From assembly GCF_002150035.1 (NCBI RefSeq), contig NZ_NETS01000011.1, forward strand, positions 1 through 64,000: a stretch of 64,000 nucleotides of DNA, in the 5' to 3' direction. This document shows positions 1-8,541 of the stretch, piece by piece. Source of the stretch: Leptospira venezuelensis (GTDB taxonomy: Bacteria; Spirochaetota; Leptospiria; Leptospirales; Leptospiraceae). A program made the position numbers and the translations under genes. Position 1 is the stretch's first letter. Every line of letters starts with the position of its first letter. The notes below the pieces were generated by a model that worked only from the letters and a program-made list of their open reading frames with translations, was not told the origin of the DNA and made no database searches.

Positions 1-462
1 AATCGCTGGAATTGTTCATTATTTTTTCGGGTTAAGATGATTCGGTTAAAACCATCTTAATGCGAGATCTTTAGGTTTAAAAATCTCGCGGGTCACGCTA
101 CTCTATATGTTTTCAAAGATCTTTTAAAGATCCCCAAAGGAACTCTCTCTCCCGAGTCGTTCTCCTTCAGGCGTAAAAACCACATTAATTACGTCACTCA
201 ACCGGTCAAATAACTTTTGTATTTATTTCTCTGAGTTTTTCCCTTTTTTTCGAACTTTTTATTCTTAGTTTTTAGGTGTAAATAGCCTGAATATAAGGTG
301 AAAAGCTCTAAAAGATGAACTCACTTTTTCTCCAGCTTATGACCATTCTTCTGTCGCATAAATAGATTTCCAAGAGATGATGATTTTATTATTTTAGAAT
401 TATAAAGAGAAGTTTGCTGGATTGGGAAAGTATTCTACGGACTTAAAGATAGGAGAATTCAA
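1..462. other. Leader region without a gene, upstream of the carbonic-anhydrase-like gene
   Basis: No open reading frame of useful length is visible on either strand. The left part holds two adjacent small inverted repeats (listed separately). The right part is AT-rich and ends in a clear ribosome binding site, AGGAG at 451-455, seven bases before the TTG start codon at 463. A promoter for the downstream gene must lie here or further left, but I could not single out a convincing -35/-10 pair. Confidence 0.6.
32..90. other. Two tandem small hairpins
   Basis: The first hairpin has an 8-bp perfect stem, TTAAGATG at 32-39 with CATCTTAA at 53-60. The second has a 7-bp perfect stem, GCGAGAT at 62-68 with ATCTCGC at 83-89. 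They are separated by one base. Neither is followed by a long T-tract, so they are weak candidates for factor-independent terminators. They may close the transcript of a gene left of the window or form an RNA structure. Seen directly; function unknown. Confidence 0.45.
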
Positions 463-1875
463 TTGGGACCGGCAAAAGAATACATAGATCAATATTTAAA
501 AGAAAACATTCTGCAATCGGAAACGATTCATAGAATGAAACATGTGATCCGTGAATTTAGTTTAAGAACTCCTAAAGTATTAGTTACTAAGTGTATAGAT
601 GGAAGAGTTCATGGAAGTAAATTAAAGGGATATCCTGTCACTACTATACGTTTTGGTAGAACGGATGGAAACATTGTTTCTACTAACTTAAATAACTTTT
701 GGTTCTGGAATCGCATCGATAGAGTCGTAAACGATGCGTTATGCAATACTCCGGGAATGCCTGCATTGTTTATCGCATACATGCATAGATCCGATATTCC
801 AGGGCTTGGTTGTGCTGCTCACGGCGGAAATGAAGAAGCCGCACGCGCAGCAATTAAAAGTCAGACACAAGCTGTTAGAAAAGTTTTTCCGAAAGAACAA
901 CTTTATGTGATCGAGGGGATTACAAATACGGACTTGATGTCTGAAACTTTAATCTTTGATGATGGAACTATTATTGATTCTCAGGAAATAGTCGCAAACT
1001 TCGGATTTAATGAACCTTCTGAAATCTTTCATTCTGCTTTTTTAAAATACCAAATTAAGGATCCTGCAATTTCCAAAAATGTGGGGTTTAAAACACCTGA
1101 AGAATTATTTTCAGGAAAAGTTCCTGATTTTTATGCAGATTTCCAGACTTCTCTTTCTCTTAAGTCATTCTTGATTCGAGAGATTTCTGCGATCATTTCC
1201 GCTGGAGAAATAGAAATCCAGAAATTGATTCAACCGGATCTATTTCATGCTGTTTATCAGAAGCTTTCTGGGATCAAAGATTTGCCTTCTACACTTCTTC
1301 CCAGCTTATTATACCAGATCATCTGGAACGTGGCTTATTCTTTAAATCAAAAACGTAAACTTTCCAAATTAGCTGCGGAGGAACGTTGGAAACATTTGGA
1401 TCATGCAGAAGAACTGATCTGCTACGGCGAAGGTTTTGAACTTTTACAAAGAAATAAAGCAGTTCTTGTAAAAACGGGAAGAGGTGACGACACAGATGCA
1501 CTTCTCGTTGCCAAAAAAGTTTTGGATAAAAATAGGCAGAATGATCCTAAACCCTACCCTTCTATTGTTCATTTGAATGTGGAAATCTCGGGAGAGCTTC
1601 GGACTTGGGAAGATTTTAATGAAAACGTATCTTCTCGCGTAAATACAATGGTCCGTAATTTAGAAGCGGTCTTTCAAAACCAAGAAGTGGTGATCTTGAC
1701 CACATATTCTTATTTGGATCAAAAAAGATTTTATCCGATCCATACAAAATTAGATCCAAGGATTTCTTATCCTACAGATGTGATTTCCGATATAAACGGA
1801 GAAGATAAATTTTCAGGAATTGGTTTAAAAACGAAGGAAGCGTTTTACGCAGGTGAAATGATCACTATTACGTAA
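463..1875 (+). CDS. Beta-carbonic-anhydrase-like protein of the carboxysomal CsoSCA type
   Basis: The 470-residue protein carries a beta-carbonic-anhydrase zinc-site signature: C44-x-D46-x-R48, then H108 and C117 in a GLGCAAHGG context. The His-to-Cys spacing (nine residues) is wider than the HxxC of ordinary beta-CAs and resembles CsoSCA and DabA proteins. The C-terminal half may be a degenerate second CA-like domain, as in CsoSCA. The N-terminal extension that tethers CsoSCA to Rubisco in carboxysomes is absent: the catalytic Cys is at residue 44. The start is TTG with AGGAG at 451-455. The gene converges on the Hyf-like operon 16 bases away. No signal peptide or membrane segment is visible. 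Expected reaction: CO2 + H2O to bicarbonate + H+. Family assignment rests on motif reading. Confidence 0.72.
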   Translation: MGPAKEYIDQYLKENILQSETIHRMKHVIREFSLRTPKVLVTKCIDGRVHGSKLKGYPVTTIRFGRTDGNIVSTNLNNFWFWNRIDRVVNDALCNTPGMPALFIAYMHRSDIPGLGCAAHGGNEEAARAAIKSQTQAVRKVFPKEQLYVIEGITNTDLMSETLIFDDGTIIDSQEIVANFGFNEPSEIFHSAFLKYQIKDPAISKNVGFKTPEELFSGKVPDFYADFQTSLSLKSFLIREISAIISAGEIEIQKLIQPDLFHAVYQKLSGIKDLPSTLLPSLLYQIIWNVAYSLNQKRKLSKLAAEERWKHLDHAEELICYGEGFELLQRNKAVLVKTGRGDDTDALLVAKKVLDKNRQNDPKPYPSIVHLNVEISGELRTWEDFNENVSSRVNTMVRNLEAVFQNQEVVILTTYSYLDQKRFYPIHTKLDPRISYPTDVISDINGEDKFSGIGLKTKEAFYAGEMITIT

Positions 1876-1891
1876 AAGCTTCCTGATGAGA

Positions 1892-2704
1892 TTAGGATTT
1901 AGAGCGTCGTTCTGCAATGAATTTAGAGAGTTCTTCCCTGAAGGAGAACTTCTTCTTGCCCATCAAATAACGGAACGCGCTTACGATTACGTCAGGTCTT
2001 GGAGGGTCTCCTCCAATAAATAGGTCCGGCTCTTTTGGTAATTTTCCCCTTTGGAATAATCCACCAGAAACGGCTTCAGTTCCGCAGGCGATCAGTGCCT
2101 TCGGTCCTGGAGTTGTATCCCATGCAACTTGAAGGGGAATTTCCATATTTGGTCCAACTGGACCAGCGAATACAACTGCATCTGAGTGTTTGGGAGAAGC
2201 AACCACTCGTACCATACTTGCTTCGCTATCAAAGACGGCATTAAAACTCGCATTGATTTCAGCTTCTGTTGCATTATTCCCACTTGCAGCAACTTCTCTG
2301 TATTGAAAGCCGGTGTTTTTGGTAATTTTGCGGAATTGTTTTATGTTTTCGGATACTTCTTCCTCGTAAGATGCTGGAATTCCATCTATATAACGTACTT
2401 TTAATGCTTCTCTGTCTACGGAATATACGTGAATAAATCCTGAATTTTCTAATTGTCCTGCAGAAGCTTCTACACAATGACCACATTGCAGGCAAGCTCC
2501 GTAATCAAATGTAATATCTTTTGATGAGGATACTTTTAATCCTCCAGTCGGGCAAACCTTCTCAATTGATTTATCTAAATGGAATCCTTTCTTAGAAGAA
2601 GGAACAGGTATACCTCTCGCATTTGGATTAGTGGGACCCATTTTTTCGAAATTTAGATTTTTTGCCGGACGGAATATATTGATGATTTCTTGGATTTGTT
2701 TCAT
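1892..2704 (-). CDS. Hydrogenase small-subunit-like protein (HyfI/HycG/NuoB-like) with fused ferredoxin remnant, cluster ligands lost
   Basis: The 270-residue protein has an N-terminal ferredoxin-like part (about 45-80) and a C-terminal NuoB/HyfI-like domain (about 135-250). The ferredoxin part keeps C51 (Cys-Pro) and C71, C74, C77, the four residues that in a two-cluster ferredoxin bind a single 4Fe-4S cluster. In the NuoB-like domain the usual CxxC pair is replaced by N143 and T146, the GTC cysteine by E210 (GTEAVSGG), and the PGCPPRP cysteine by D233 (GGDPPRP), so the proximal cluster cannot form. Its start overlaps the large-subunit gene stop by four bases. It is the last gene of the operon. 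It probably serves as a structural or single-electron-carrier subunit of a repurposed complex. Confidence 0.8.
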   Translation of the reverse strand: MKQIQEIINIFRPAKNLNFEKMGPTNPNARGIPVPSSKKGFHLDKSIEKVCPTGGLKVSSSKDITFDYGACLQCGHCVEASAGQLENSGFIHVYSVDREALKVRYIDGIPASYEEEVSENIKQFRKITKNTGFQYREVAASGNNATEAEINASFNAVFDSEASMVRVVASPKHSDAVVFAGPVGPNMEIPLQVAWDTTPGPKALIACGTEAVSGGLFQRGKLPKEPDLFIGGDPPRPDVIVSAFRYLMGKKKFSFREELSKFIAERRSKS

Positions 2705-4119
2705 AGATCCACTCCCACATAACTGAGGTTGAAAGATTTATTATTCAGAGGAAAATCTCCGATATTCTCCCCTCTTACCGCGAGTTCCAAGGCATGCCAG
2801 TTTAGAACGGAGGGATCTCTCACATATGCTTCTGAAATATCTCCGGAAGAATTTAAGGAGAAAGACGCTAAAACTGGACCTCTCCATCCTTCTGCAGCAC
2901 CGAAATATATTCCCGATTTCGCTTTAGAAACTTTCGTTTTTTCTAAACTTTCATAAGCTTTATGAAAGTTTTTTAATGATGGGATTGCTTTAGTTAGCCA
3001 GCGCCCGCTATTTTTCAATTCTTCATAACGAAGATAAAATCTTGCCCAGGCATCTCCCTTCATTTGGCCTGCATCCAGACCCAAATTGATGGACTCTCCT
3101 GCGAGAGAATAACTGGAATCATGGTGGCGAAGATCTCTAGAATGGCCTGTACATTTTTCTACCATTCCAACAAAGCCCAAGTCCTTGAGTTGTTTATGCG
3201 TGATTACCCCGCAGATCTGCAACCTTTCTCTGTTTGTAGATTTGTTTGCAGCTCTTTCGAAATGTCCTGCTACATCGGATGTAACGTCCTGGATCCTTTT
3301 CGATAGATCGTCTAAGAATGATTCAGTGAGTTCTTTTTTGAGCCTTACTTTGCCAGGACTTAAGGTCCCTCTTCCAAAGCGAGAACCTGTTAGTGCTTCC
3401 ATGACTCCGAGAGGAACCCCTCTTTGCATTGCGCATACACCTTGGAGTGGATAATAACCTACGTCACCAGCAATTGCTCCCATGTCTCCTATATGTATTG
3501 CGATCCTTTCTATTTCTAAAAGTACAGTTCTTGCGAAATTTACCTCTTCAGGAACTTGAATGCCGTGGGCCTCTTCGAATGCTTTACTGAATGCAATTGC
3601 ATAAGCGATTGTAGAATCTCCTGAAATTGCTTCCGCATAAGGAGAAATCGAGTCCTTGTTCTGACCTTTCATTTTTTCAAGGAGGCCTCTTTTTTGAAAA
3701 CCTAGACGAATATCCAAATTTTGGATCTCTTCTCCTTCTACAATAAAACGAAAATGCCCAGGTTCGATTACTCCTGCATGGATTGGTCCTACTGCATGTG
3801 AATAAAAAGAATTTGGAACTGGAACATTGATCCCTCTATAAACTAGGTCTTTGATACCGGATTTGGTCAGGAATTTTTCGAGAAGATGTTTTCTATCTTG
3901 AGATAGATATCTCTCGTAATCCATGGAAGAGTAATCTTCAGCTCCTTGGTCCGTACCGAGGCTATGCCTGAGGACCCAGATTGGATTGGAATGATCCTCA
4001 TATAAACGTTTTTCTGCGGATTTAGTAAGAGTTTCTTTCTCTATTCCATCCCGAGTTAGCCAGAAACGATGAGTTTGTTTCGTTTCCGAAGTGTGAAAAA
4101 TTCCGGTAACGTTTTTCAT
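2701..4119 (-). CDS. Hydrogenase large-subunit-like protein (HyfG/HycE/NuoCD-like) without NiFe ligands
   Basis: The 472-residue protein has a short NuoC-like N-terminal region (about 1-95) followed by a NuoD/HyfG-like domain beginning at the GPIHAGVIEPGHFRF region (111-125). HycE and HyfG are about 570 residues, so this is shorter. The first NiFe-binding motif (CxxC) should lie near 162-170, where the sequence reads AEAISGDST. The C-terminal DPCxxC is replaced by an NNKSFNLS stretch close to the end (about 458-465). All four Ni ligands are thus missing. Four-base overlaps with both neighbours indicate translational coupling. The protein is probably the peripheral arm of a complex-I-like machine. 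The family is clear; the activity is unknown. Confidence 0.82.
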   Translation of the reverse strand: MKNVTGIFHTSETKQTHRFWLTRDGIEKETLTKSAEKRLYEDHSNPIWVLRHSLGTDQGAEDYSSMDYERYLSQDRKHLLEKFLTKSGIKDLVYRGINVPVPNSFYSHAVGPIHAGVIEPGHFRFIVEGEEIQNLDIRLGFQKRGLLEKMKGQNKDSISPYAEAISGDSTIAYAIAFSKAFEEAHGIQVPEEVNFARTVLLEIERIAIHIGDMGAIAGDVGYYPLQGVCAMQRGVPLGVMEALTGSRFGRGTLSPGKVRLKKELTESFLDDLSKRIQDVTSDVAGHFERAANKSTNRERLQICGVITHKQLKDLGFVGMVEKCTGHSRDLRHHDSSYSLAGESINLGLDAGQMKGDAWARFYLRYEELKNSGRWLTKAIPSLKNFHKAYESLEKTKVSKAKSGIYFGAAEGWRGPVLASFSLNSSGDISEAYVRDPSVLNWHALELAVRGENIGDFPLNNKSFNLSYVGVDL

Positions 4120-5339
4120 AATGCACCTTGTAATAACAGGTAAAATCCCCAGCAGCCCGTGCTGAGAAGAAGTAGAAGTAGGAAAAATCCGTTAGTCATT
4201 CTGATTCTGAGAATGGTAGAAAGATCTTTTGAAAATGGTCGTCCTTTAATATTCAGTAAAGGTGCGAGTTTATACAGCATTACTCCAAAGAATACGATTC
4301 CTAAAATTGGAACTAGTATCACGAATGATTTTCCGCCTATTTGGCCAGCTTTGATCAATATTATATCTGTAACGAAGATTGGTGATCCGGGCATAACGAA
4401 GGCTAAAAAGAGAGCTAAGATGAATAGAGATAAAGCCGGTTTGTTTATAGAATCTGCTTGGATAATCTTATGGAGTTCTCTTTTTCCCGCATCCATTCTC
4501 ACAATTCCCATGCTGATGAATAAAAGTGACTTCACTACTAAGTTAGTGGCCATCATGAATAGGAAAGCTGTATCACTTAAATCCATCCAAAGGAAAACAG
4601 CCAAGGCTCCAGTATGAAAAAGAGCGACTTTCGCTGAAATCCTTCTGATATCGTCACGATCGTATACTGCAAAAATACTTAAGAAAATCGTTAATATTCC
4701 TAATACTAGCAAGCCATCCGCACCACTGAATGTATGTGGGAAAAGTTGATGATCTAAATGTACAAAAGGTCTAAGCGCAAAACAAACCGAAACAGGAATG
4801 AATGACGAAAGTAAAGAGGAAACTTGTGTAGGACTTTCTCCATATGTATCTTCTATCCACACGTGATTTGGAAAAAGTCCTAACTTTGCAGTATATCCAA
4901 AAATCGCAAGCCATAGGCCGATCTCCACCCAAATGATCTCCGGATGAGAAGCGGAATTTGCCGCCAAAAATTCGATAGGTTGATTGATCACATGCAAAGA
5001 AGAGCGGATGAGTATGATGCCTAAGAATGCGATACCTAAACCGAATGAGTTTATCAGCAAAAATTTCCAAGCGATCGGAAAGGATTTAACTGTCCTGCTT
5101 GAAGAGATGAGTAACGCACCTACGAATGTGGTTGCTTCTATCAAAACCCATTGTAGCGTAGTGCCTTCTTCATTCCAATCTCGTATAATCCAGACTGCAA
5201 AGTTGATCGCTGCGCAAATAATAAGTAATACTGACCAAAATAATAAGTTGGTCTGGTTCTTTGTAGGAGCTAAAACATAGGTCAGAAAAATTAGGACAAA
5301 AACTCCCGCTCCGATCCCTAAAAGAATATCGAAGTTCAT
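4116..5339 (-). CDS. HyfF-like / NuoN-like proton-translocating antiporter subunit
   Basis: This 407-residue polytopic membrane protein belongs to the antiporter-like subunit family of complex I and group 4 hydrogenases. Conserved ion-path elements are visible: a membrane Glu in the WVLIEATTF stretch (about 60-68), and a Lys before a proline helix in the KLGLFPNHVWIEDTYGESP region (about 150-170). A His in HTGALAVFL and a Lys in VVKSLLFISMG come later. This is the pattern expected of a working ion channel. It is shorter than E. coli HyfF (about 525 residues), consistent with fewer transmembrane helices. The gene overlaps both neighbours by four bases. Confidence 0.82.
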   Translation of the reverse strand: MNFDILLGIGAGVFVLIFLTYVLAPTKNQTNLLFWSVLLIICAAINFAVWIIRDWNEEGTTLQWVLIEATTFVGALLISSSRTVKSFPIAWKFLLINSFGLGIAFLGIILIRSSLHVINQPIEFLAANSASHPEIIWVEIGLWLAIFGYTAKLGLFPNHVWIEDTYGESPTQVSSLLSSFIPVSVCFALRPFVHLDHQLFPHTFSGADGLLVLGILTIFLSIFAVYDRDDIRRISAKVALFHTGALAVFLWMDLSDTAFLFMMATNLVVKSLLFISMGIVRMDAGKRELHKIIQADSINKPALSLFILALFLAFVMPGSPIFVTDIILIKAGQIGGKSFVILVPILGIVFFGVMLYKLAPLLNIKGRPFSKDLSTILRIRMTNGFFLLLLLLSTGCWGFYLLLQGAL

Positions 5340-5947
5340 CTAGTTATTTCCCCCTTATATTGCTCACTGTTGATTCTAAGAGCTGCACCTGCTCCAATGA
5401 TCAAAACAGCATCCAAAAAGGATCCGAATTCGCTTCCTATTGGAACTCCTGATTTTAGAAGTAGAGTAAGTAAGAATGTCCCGTTCTCAAAGATGCTGAA
5501 ACATGCGATTACACCTATCCAGTTCCTTCTAACTACAAATCCGATCACTCCAATGTATATTAAAAGAAGCACATATAGTAATCCATACTGATGTGATTTC
5601 CCAAAGAATGCCGAAACTATATCCATGAAGATGTAACATGCTGCCGCACCTGCAAATAAAAGTGCAAGTGTTGGAAGATATCCTACTTTAGGAAAAGTTG
5701 ATTCTGGTGAATGTATCCTTCTCGCGGTCCAAAAAAGAATAATAGGAGTTAATATTCCTTTGAAAACGATTACCATTCCTGCTAAAAATATAGAATGGAA
5801 ACCGTCTCCGCTTTCTTCCTGGTACAACGGTAGAAGTAAAAGAAAACCTTGGATCCCCAAAAGGATGACTACCCTTTTGAGTCTGTTTTCTAAAAGAATG
5901 ACCACTCCGGTCAGTAGTATAATGAGATAACTAACGTCTGCGCTCAT
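5336..5947 (-). CDS. HyfE-like / NuoK-like membrane subunit
   Basis: The 203-residue protein consists almost wholly of hydrophobic helices. Its length and order match HyfE, a two-part NuoK-like subunit found in Hyf complexes. The C-terminal half carries the family's FENGTFLLTL element (about 155-164) with a buried Glu, which corresponds to the essential acidic residues of NuoK-type subunits. It sits between the NuoH-like and NuoN-like genes: two bases after the former and four bases overlapping the latter. It acts in the inner membrane as part of the ion-conducting path. Confidence 0.78.
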   Translation of the reverse strand: MSADVSYLIILLTGVVILLENRLKRVVILLGIQGFLLLLPLYQEESGDGFHSIFLAGMVIVFKGILTPIILFWTARRIHSPESTFPKVGYLPTLALLFAGAAACYIFMDIVSAFFGKSHQYGLLYVLLLIYIGVIGFVVRRNWIGVIACFSIFENGTFLLTLLLKSGVPIGSEFGSFLDAVLIIGAGAALRINSEQYKGEITR

Positions 5948-5949
5948 AT

Positions 5950-6840
5950 TTATTTACCTAGTTTCAGAAGAATTCCCAAGATCAGCATGAAAATAAAATT
6001 CAAGCCGAGTAATTCAGGGATCCAAATCCATTTTCGTCGAGTGCTGTTTGCTTCCCAATATCCGATTAACGCGGAGAGAAGAATGGCTCCTCCAAACGAA
6101 GCTAATTCTTTCCAAATAGGAACGGAAGAAACTCCTAAGAATACTTCTACGTGTTCCAATCCTAATTTGGTAAGAAGTAAGAACAAAGAAGCAGTTTTAA
6201 ATTGGTGGGCTAACTCAAAGAATGCCCTCGTTCTTCCGGAGGCTTCTAATAACATTGCTTCGTGAACCATTGTGAGCTCTAAGTGAGTTCTTGGATCGTC
6301 AAATGGCGGTTTGGCGAGTTCAGAAAGGACAATCAATGTCGCTCCCAGGAAGAATAATATCGCAAAAGAAATATGTGCGAAGTTTTCATGGAAAACTACG
6401 TTTGATTCCAATACCACAAGAACCAGGATCAGGATCGGTTCACCGAATATGAAAAGAAGAGTTTCTCTTGCTGCTCCCATTCCACCAAAAGAAGTTCCGT
6501 TTTCCACTGCGTAAGCCACAGTAGCGAATCGGATCATTCCTATTAAAAATGGGATCAGTAATAAGGAGGCCCATTCAAAAGAAACCAGAGACCAAAGAAC
6601 TAATCCGAAAGCAAAAGCGAATATCGCAGAACTTTCTGAGAAAAATCCAGAGAAAGGACCATCTATCGGACTTTTTCTGATCATTCGGATTGTGTCATAT
6701 AGGATCTGCAGAACGGGTGCACCTCTTCTGCCTTGGGCATAAGCCCTGATCTTTTGGAGAACGCCTCCGCATAAGAAAGGAAGAGATATAAAGGCTAAAA
6801 TCTGGATCAGAATGCCCAATAAGAAAGTAGCTGTGACCAT
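5950..6840 (-). CDS. HyfC/HycD-like (NuoH-like) membrane subunit
   Basis: The 296-residue membrane protein has the NuoH/HycD signature: an N-terminal loop with AYAQGRRGAP (about 33-42) and a later DDPRTHLELTMVHEAMLLE stretch (about 180-198) typical of HyfC/HycD, rich in acidic residues that couple the peripheral arm to the membrane arm. About eight transmembrane helices are expected. The gene starts 34 bases inside the preceding HyfB-like gene, so translation is likely coupled. Keeping this coupling subunit indicates that the peripheral arm still docks to the membrane despite losing its metal sites. Confidence 0.82.
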   Translation of the reverse strand: MVTATFLLGILIQILAFISLPFLCGGVLQKIRAYAQGRRGAPVLQILYDTIRMIRKSPIDGPFSGFFSESSAIFAFAFGLVLWSLVSFEWASLLLIPFLIGMIRFATVAYAVENGTSFGGMGAARETLLFIFGEPILILVLVVLESNVVFHENFAHISFAILFFLGATLIVLSELAKPPFDDPRTHLELTMVHEAMLLEASGRTRAFFELAHQFKTASLFLLLTKLGLEHVEVFLGVSSVPIWKELASFGGAILLSALIGYWEANSTRRKWIWIPELLGLNFIFMLILGILLKLGK

Positions 6841-8528
6841 ATGTCTCCCTCCGCAAGACGAACGATGATGATTACGATCAAAATTGTTAATACAGTAAAA
6901 GAAGAATAAGTTAAGTCTACAGAGATGGATTCATCATCCGCTCCTCTGATCTTAGCTTTCAAAGAGGAAAGTATTCTTAATAAAATCTTAATGAACCCTT
7001 TGTCTAATCTGGAATTGCCCGCTTCATCAGCAAAATATCTGCCTAAAGGAGCGGCTAGCGGATCGGAAAGAGCCGAACTCGTGATCGCTACCTCCGATCC
7101 GCCGAATAAGCCGCCGCAATCCCACAGTTTTCTCTCTTTGATCTTATGTCTGAGTCCTAACAACCCTACACTTAACAGTATCACAAGGCCAATTACGTTC
7201 AAGATCCCGATCCCTCTGAACCAGGAAAAATCCAACCATTCTACCCTCACTGCATAATAGTTTGTGAAGCTAAGAATGATCAAAGGTGAGATCAATACCA
7301 AGGCGCCGGTTAAGAATAAGGAAACGCTGATAGTCGTATTCTTTCCATGGTCTTCGAAATTTGTTCGAGGTCTGGAAAGAACAAGTCCTAGGAATAGTTT
7401 TAAATGAGCGGCTGCTCCCACAGCTAAACCTGTACAGACTAAAATTAGAAGCGGAAGAACAAGTGCCGCACTAGTATCGGCAACTTCTAAAACCGCGGAT
7501 AATAATTTGATAAATGTGGATTCTGATAAGAAACCGGTAGTTCCAGGAATGGCAAGAAAACTCATAGTTCCGATTGCGGCGAGGAATGTAGGAATTCCAC
7601 TGATCCTTCCTATCCCCGTGTTTTCATCTGCTCCGGATCTACCGGATAATTTAGTTAGATATCCGAAAAATAAGAATTGGAATGTTTTGCTAATGCTGTG
7701 GTGAACCAAAGAGATCAGGAAAAGGACCGCAAATGCCTTGCTCAGCATCCTTAAACTTTCCTGTTCGCTATCTTGCCAATAAGCTGAGAGAAGTAAGCTC
7801 AACCATAAGAAGTTCATATTCTCAACCGTGCTATAAGCAATGGATTTTTTGACTTCTCTACTGAATAGTGCAGTAATACCTGCCCATAATACTCCAATTC
7901 CGGCTAATGGTATAAGGATGGCTGCATAATGGGTTCCGAGTAAAAGTGGAAGAGCAAATTTAGAAAATAATACAAGAGGTAGATTGACTAATAATCCGGA
8001 GTAAGCTGCAGAAGCGTGAGCAGGTGCACCCGCGTGAGCTTCCGGTAACCAAAAATGAACGCCGAAAAATGCTGATTTGATCAAAAGTCCCAAGATCAGG
8101 AAAAATAATCCGGATCTTGGATCGTTCGAAAAGATCCAGAACGTAAAACAGAAGGCCCCGATCCCGCCTGCAGCAACTAATGCCACGAAACTTCGGATGG
8201 AGGCATCATTCCATTTGCCTCCGATATAAAGAAGAAAGGCGCTTATTGTGGACAGCTCCCAGAAAAGAACCAGCCACAAACTTTTTCCTACCAGGTAACA
8301 AATCCCTGTGCTTAGAAAAAAAATGGCGTAACCAAAAATGACCAACGCCTTTCTTTCTTTTTCATAACCGTATACATATACGGCTATAAAACTGCCTAGT
8401 ATCGCTTGGAGAGATAACCCAAGACCGATCGAACTATCTTTCCCGAAAAAATCTACTCCGAGCACATTCCCTATTAGGAAAGGTGCCAGCAGAGAAGTTA
8501 TGACGGATAGATAAGCCAATACTGTCAT
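6807..8528 (-). CDS. HyfB/HycC-like (NuoL-like) proton-translocating subunit
   Basis: The 573-residue polytopic protein is the large antiporter-like subunit. It keeps the membrane Glu of LFWELSTISAFLLY, the Lys before the FFGVHFWLPEAHAGAPAH region, the SIAYSTVENM element and a distal Lys in HHSISKTFQFLF, which together form the ion path in this family. DabB of the DAB inorganic-carbon system belongs to the same superfamily. The start ATG is preceded by AAGGAA at a good distance and lies 13 bases after the outer-membrane gene stop, so the two genes are probably co-transcribed. It heads the six-gene Hyf-like block. Confidence 0.85.
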   Translation of the reverse strand: MTVLAYLSVITSLLAPFLIGNVLGVDFFGKDSSIGLGLSLQAILGSFIAVYVYGYEKERKALVIFGYAIFFLSTGICYLVGKSLWLVLFWELSTISAFLLYIGGKWNDASIRSFVALVAAGGIGAFCFTFWIFSNDPRSGLFFLILGLLIKSAFFGVHFWLPEAHAGAPAHASAAYSGLLVNLPLVLFSKFALPLLLGTHYAAILIPLAGIGVLWAGITALFSREVKKSIAYSTVENMNFLWLSLLLSAYWQDSEQESLRMLSKAFAVLFLISLVHHSISKTFQFLFFGYLTKLSGRSGADENTGIGRISGIPTFLAAIGTMSFLAIPGTTGFLSESTFIKLLSAVLEVADTSAALVLPLLILVCTGLAVGAAAHLKLFLGLVLSRPRTNFEDHGKNTTISVSLFLTGALVLISPLIILSFTNYYAVRVEWLDFSWFRGIGILNVIGLVILLSVGLLGLRHKIKERKLWDCGGLFGGSEVAITSSALSDPLAAPLGRYFADEAGNSRLDKGFIKILLRILSSLKAKIRGADDESISVDLTYSSFTVLTILIVIIIVRLAEGDIWSQLLSYWAF

Positions 8529-8541
8529 ACGTATTCCTTTT

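Noticed and set aside
1892..8528. A working hydrogenase-4 / formate hydrogenlyase operon
   Set aside because: NiFe ligands and all proximal iron-sulfur ligands are missing, and no formate dehydrogenase, hydrogenase maturation or nickel genes are nearby.
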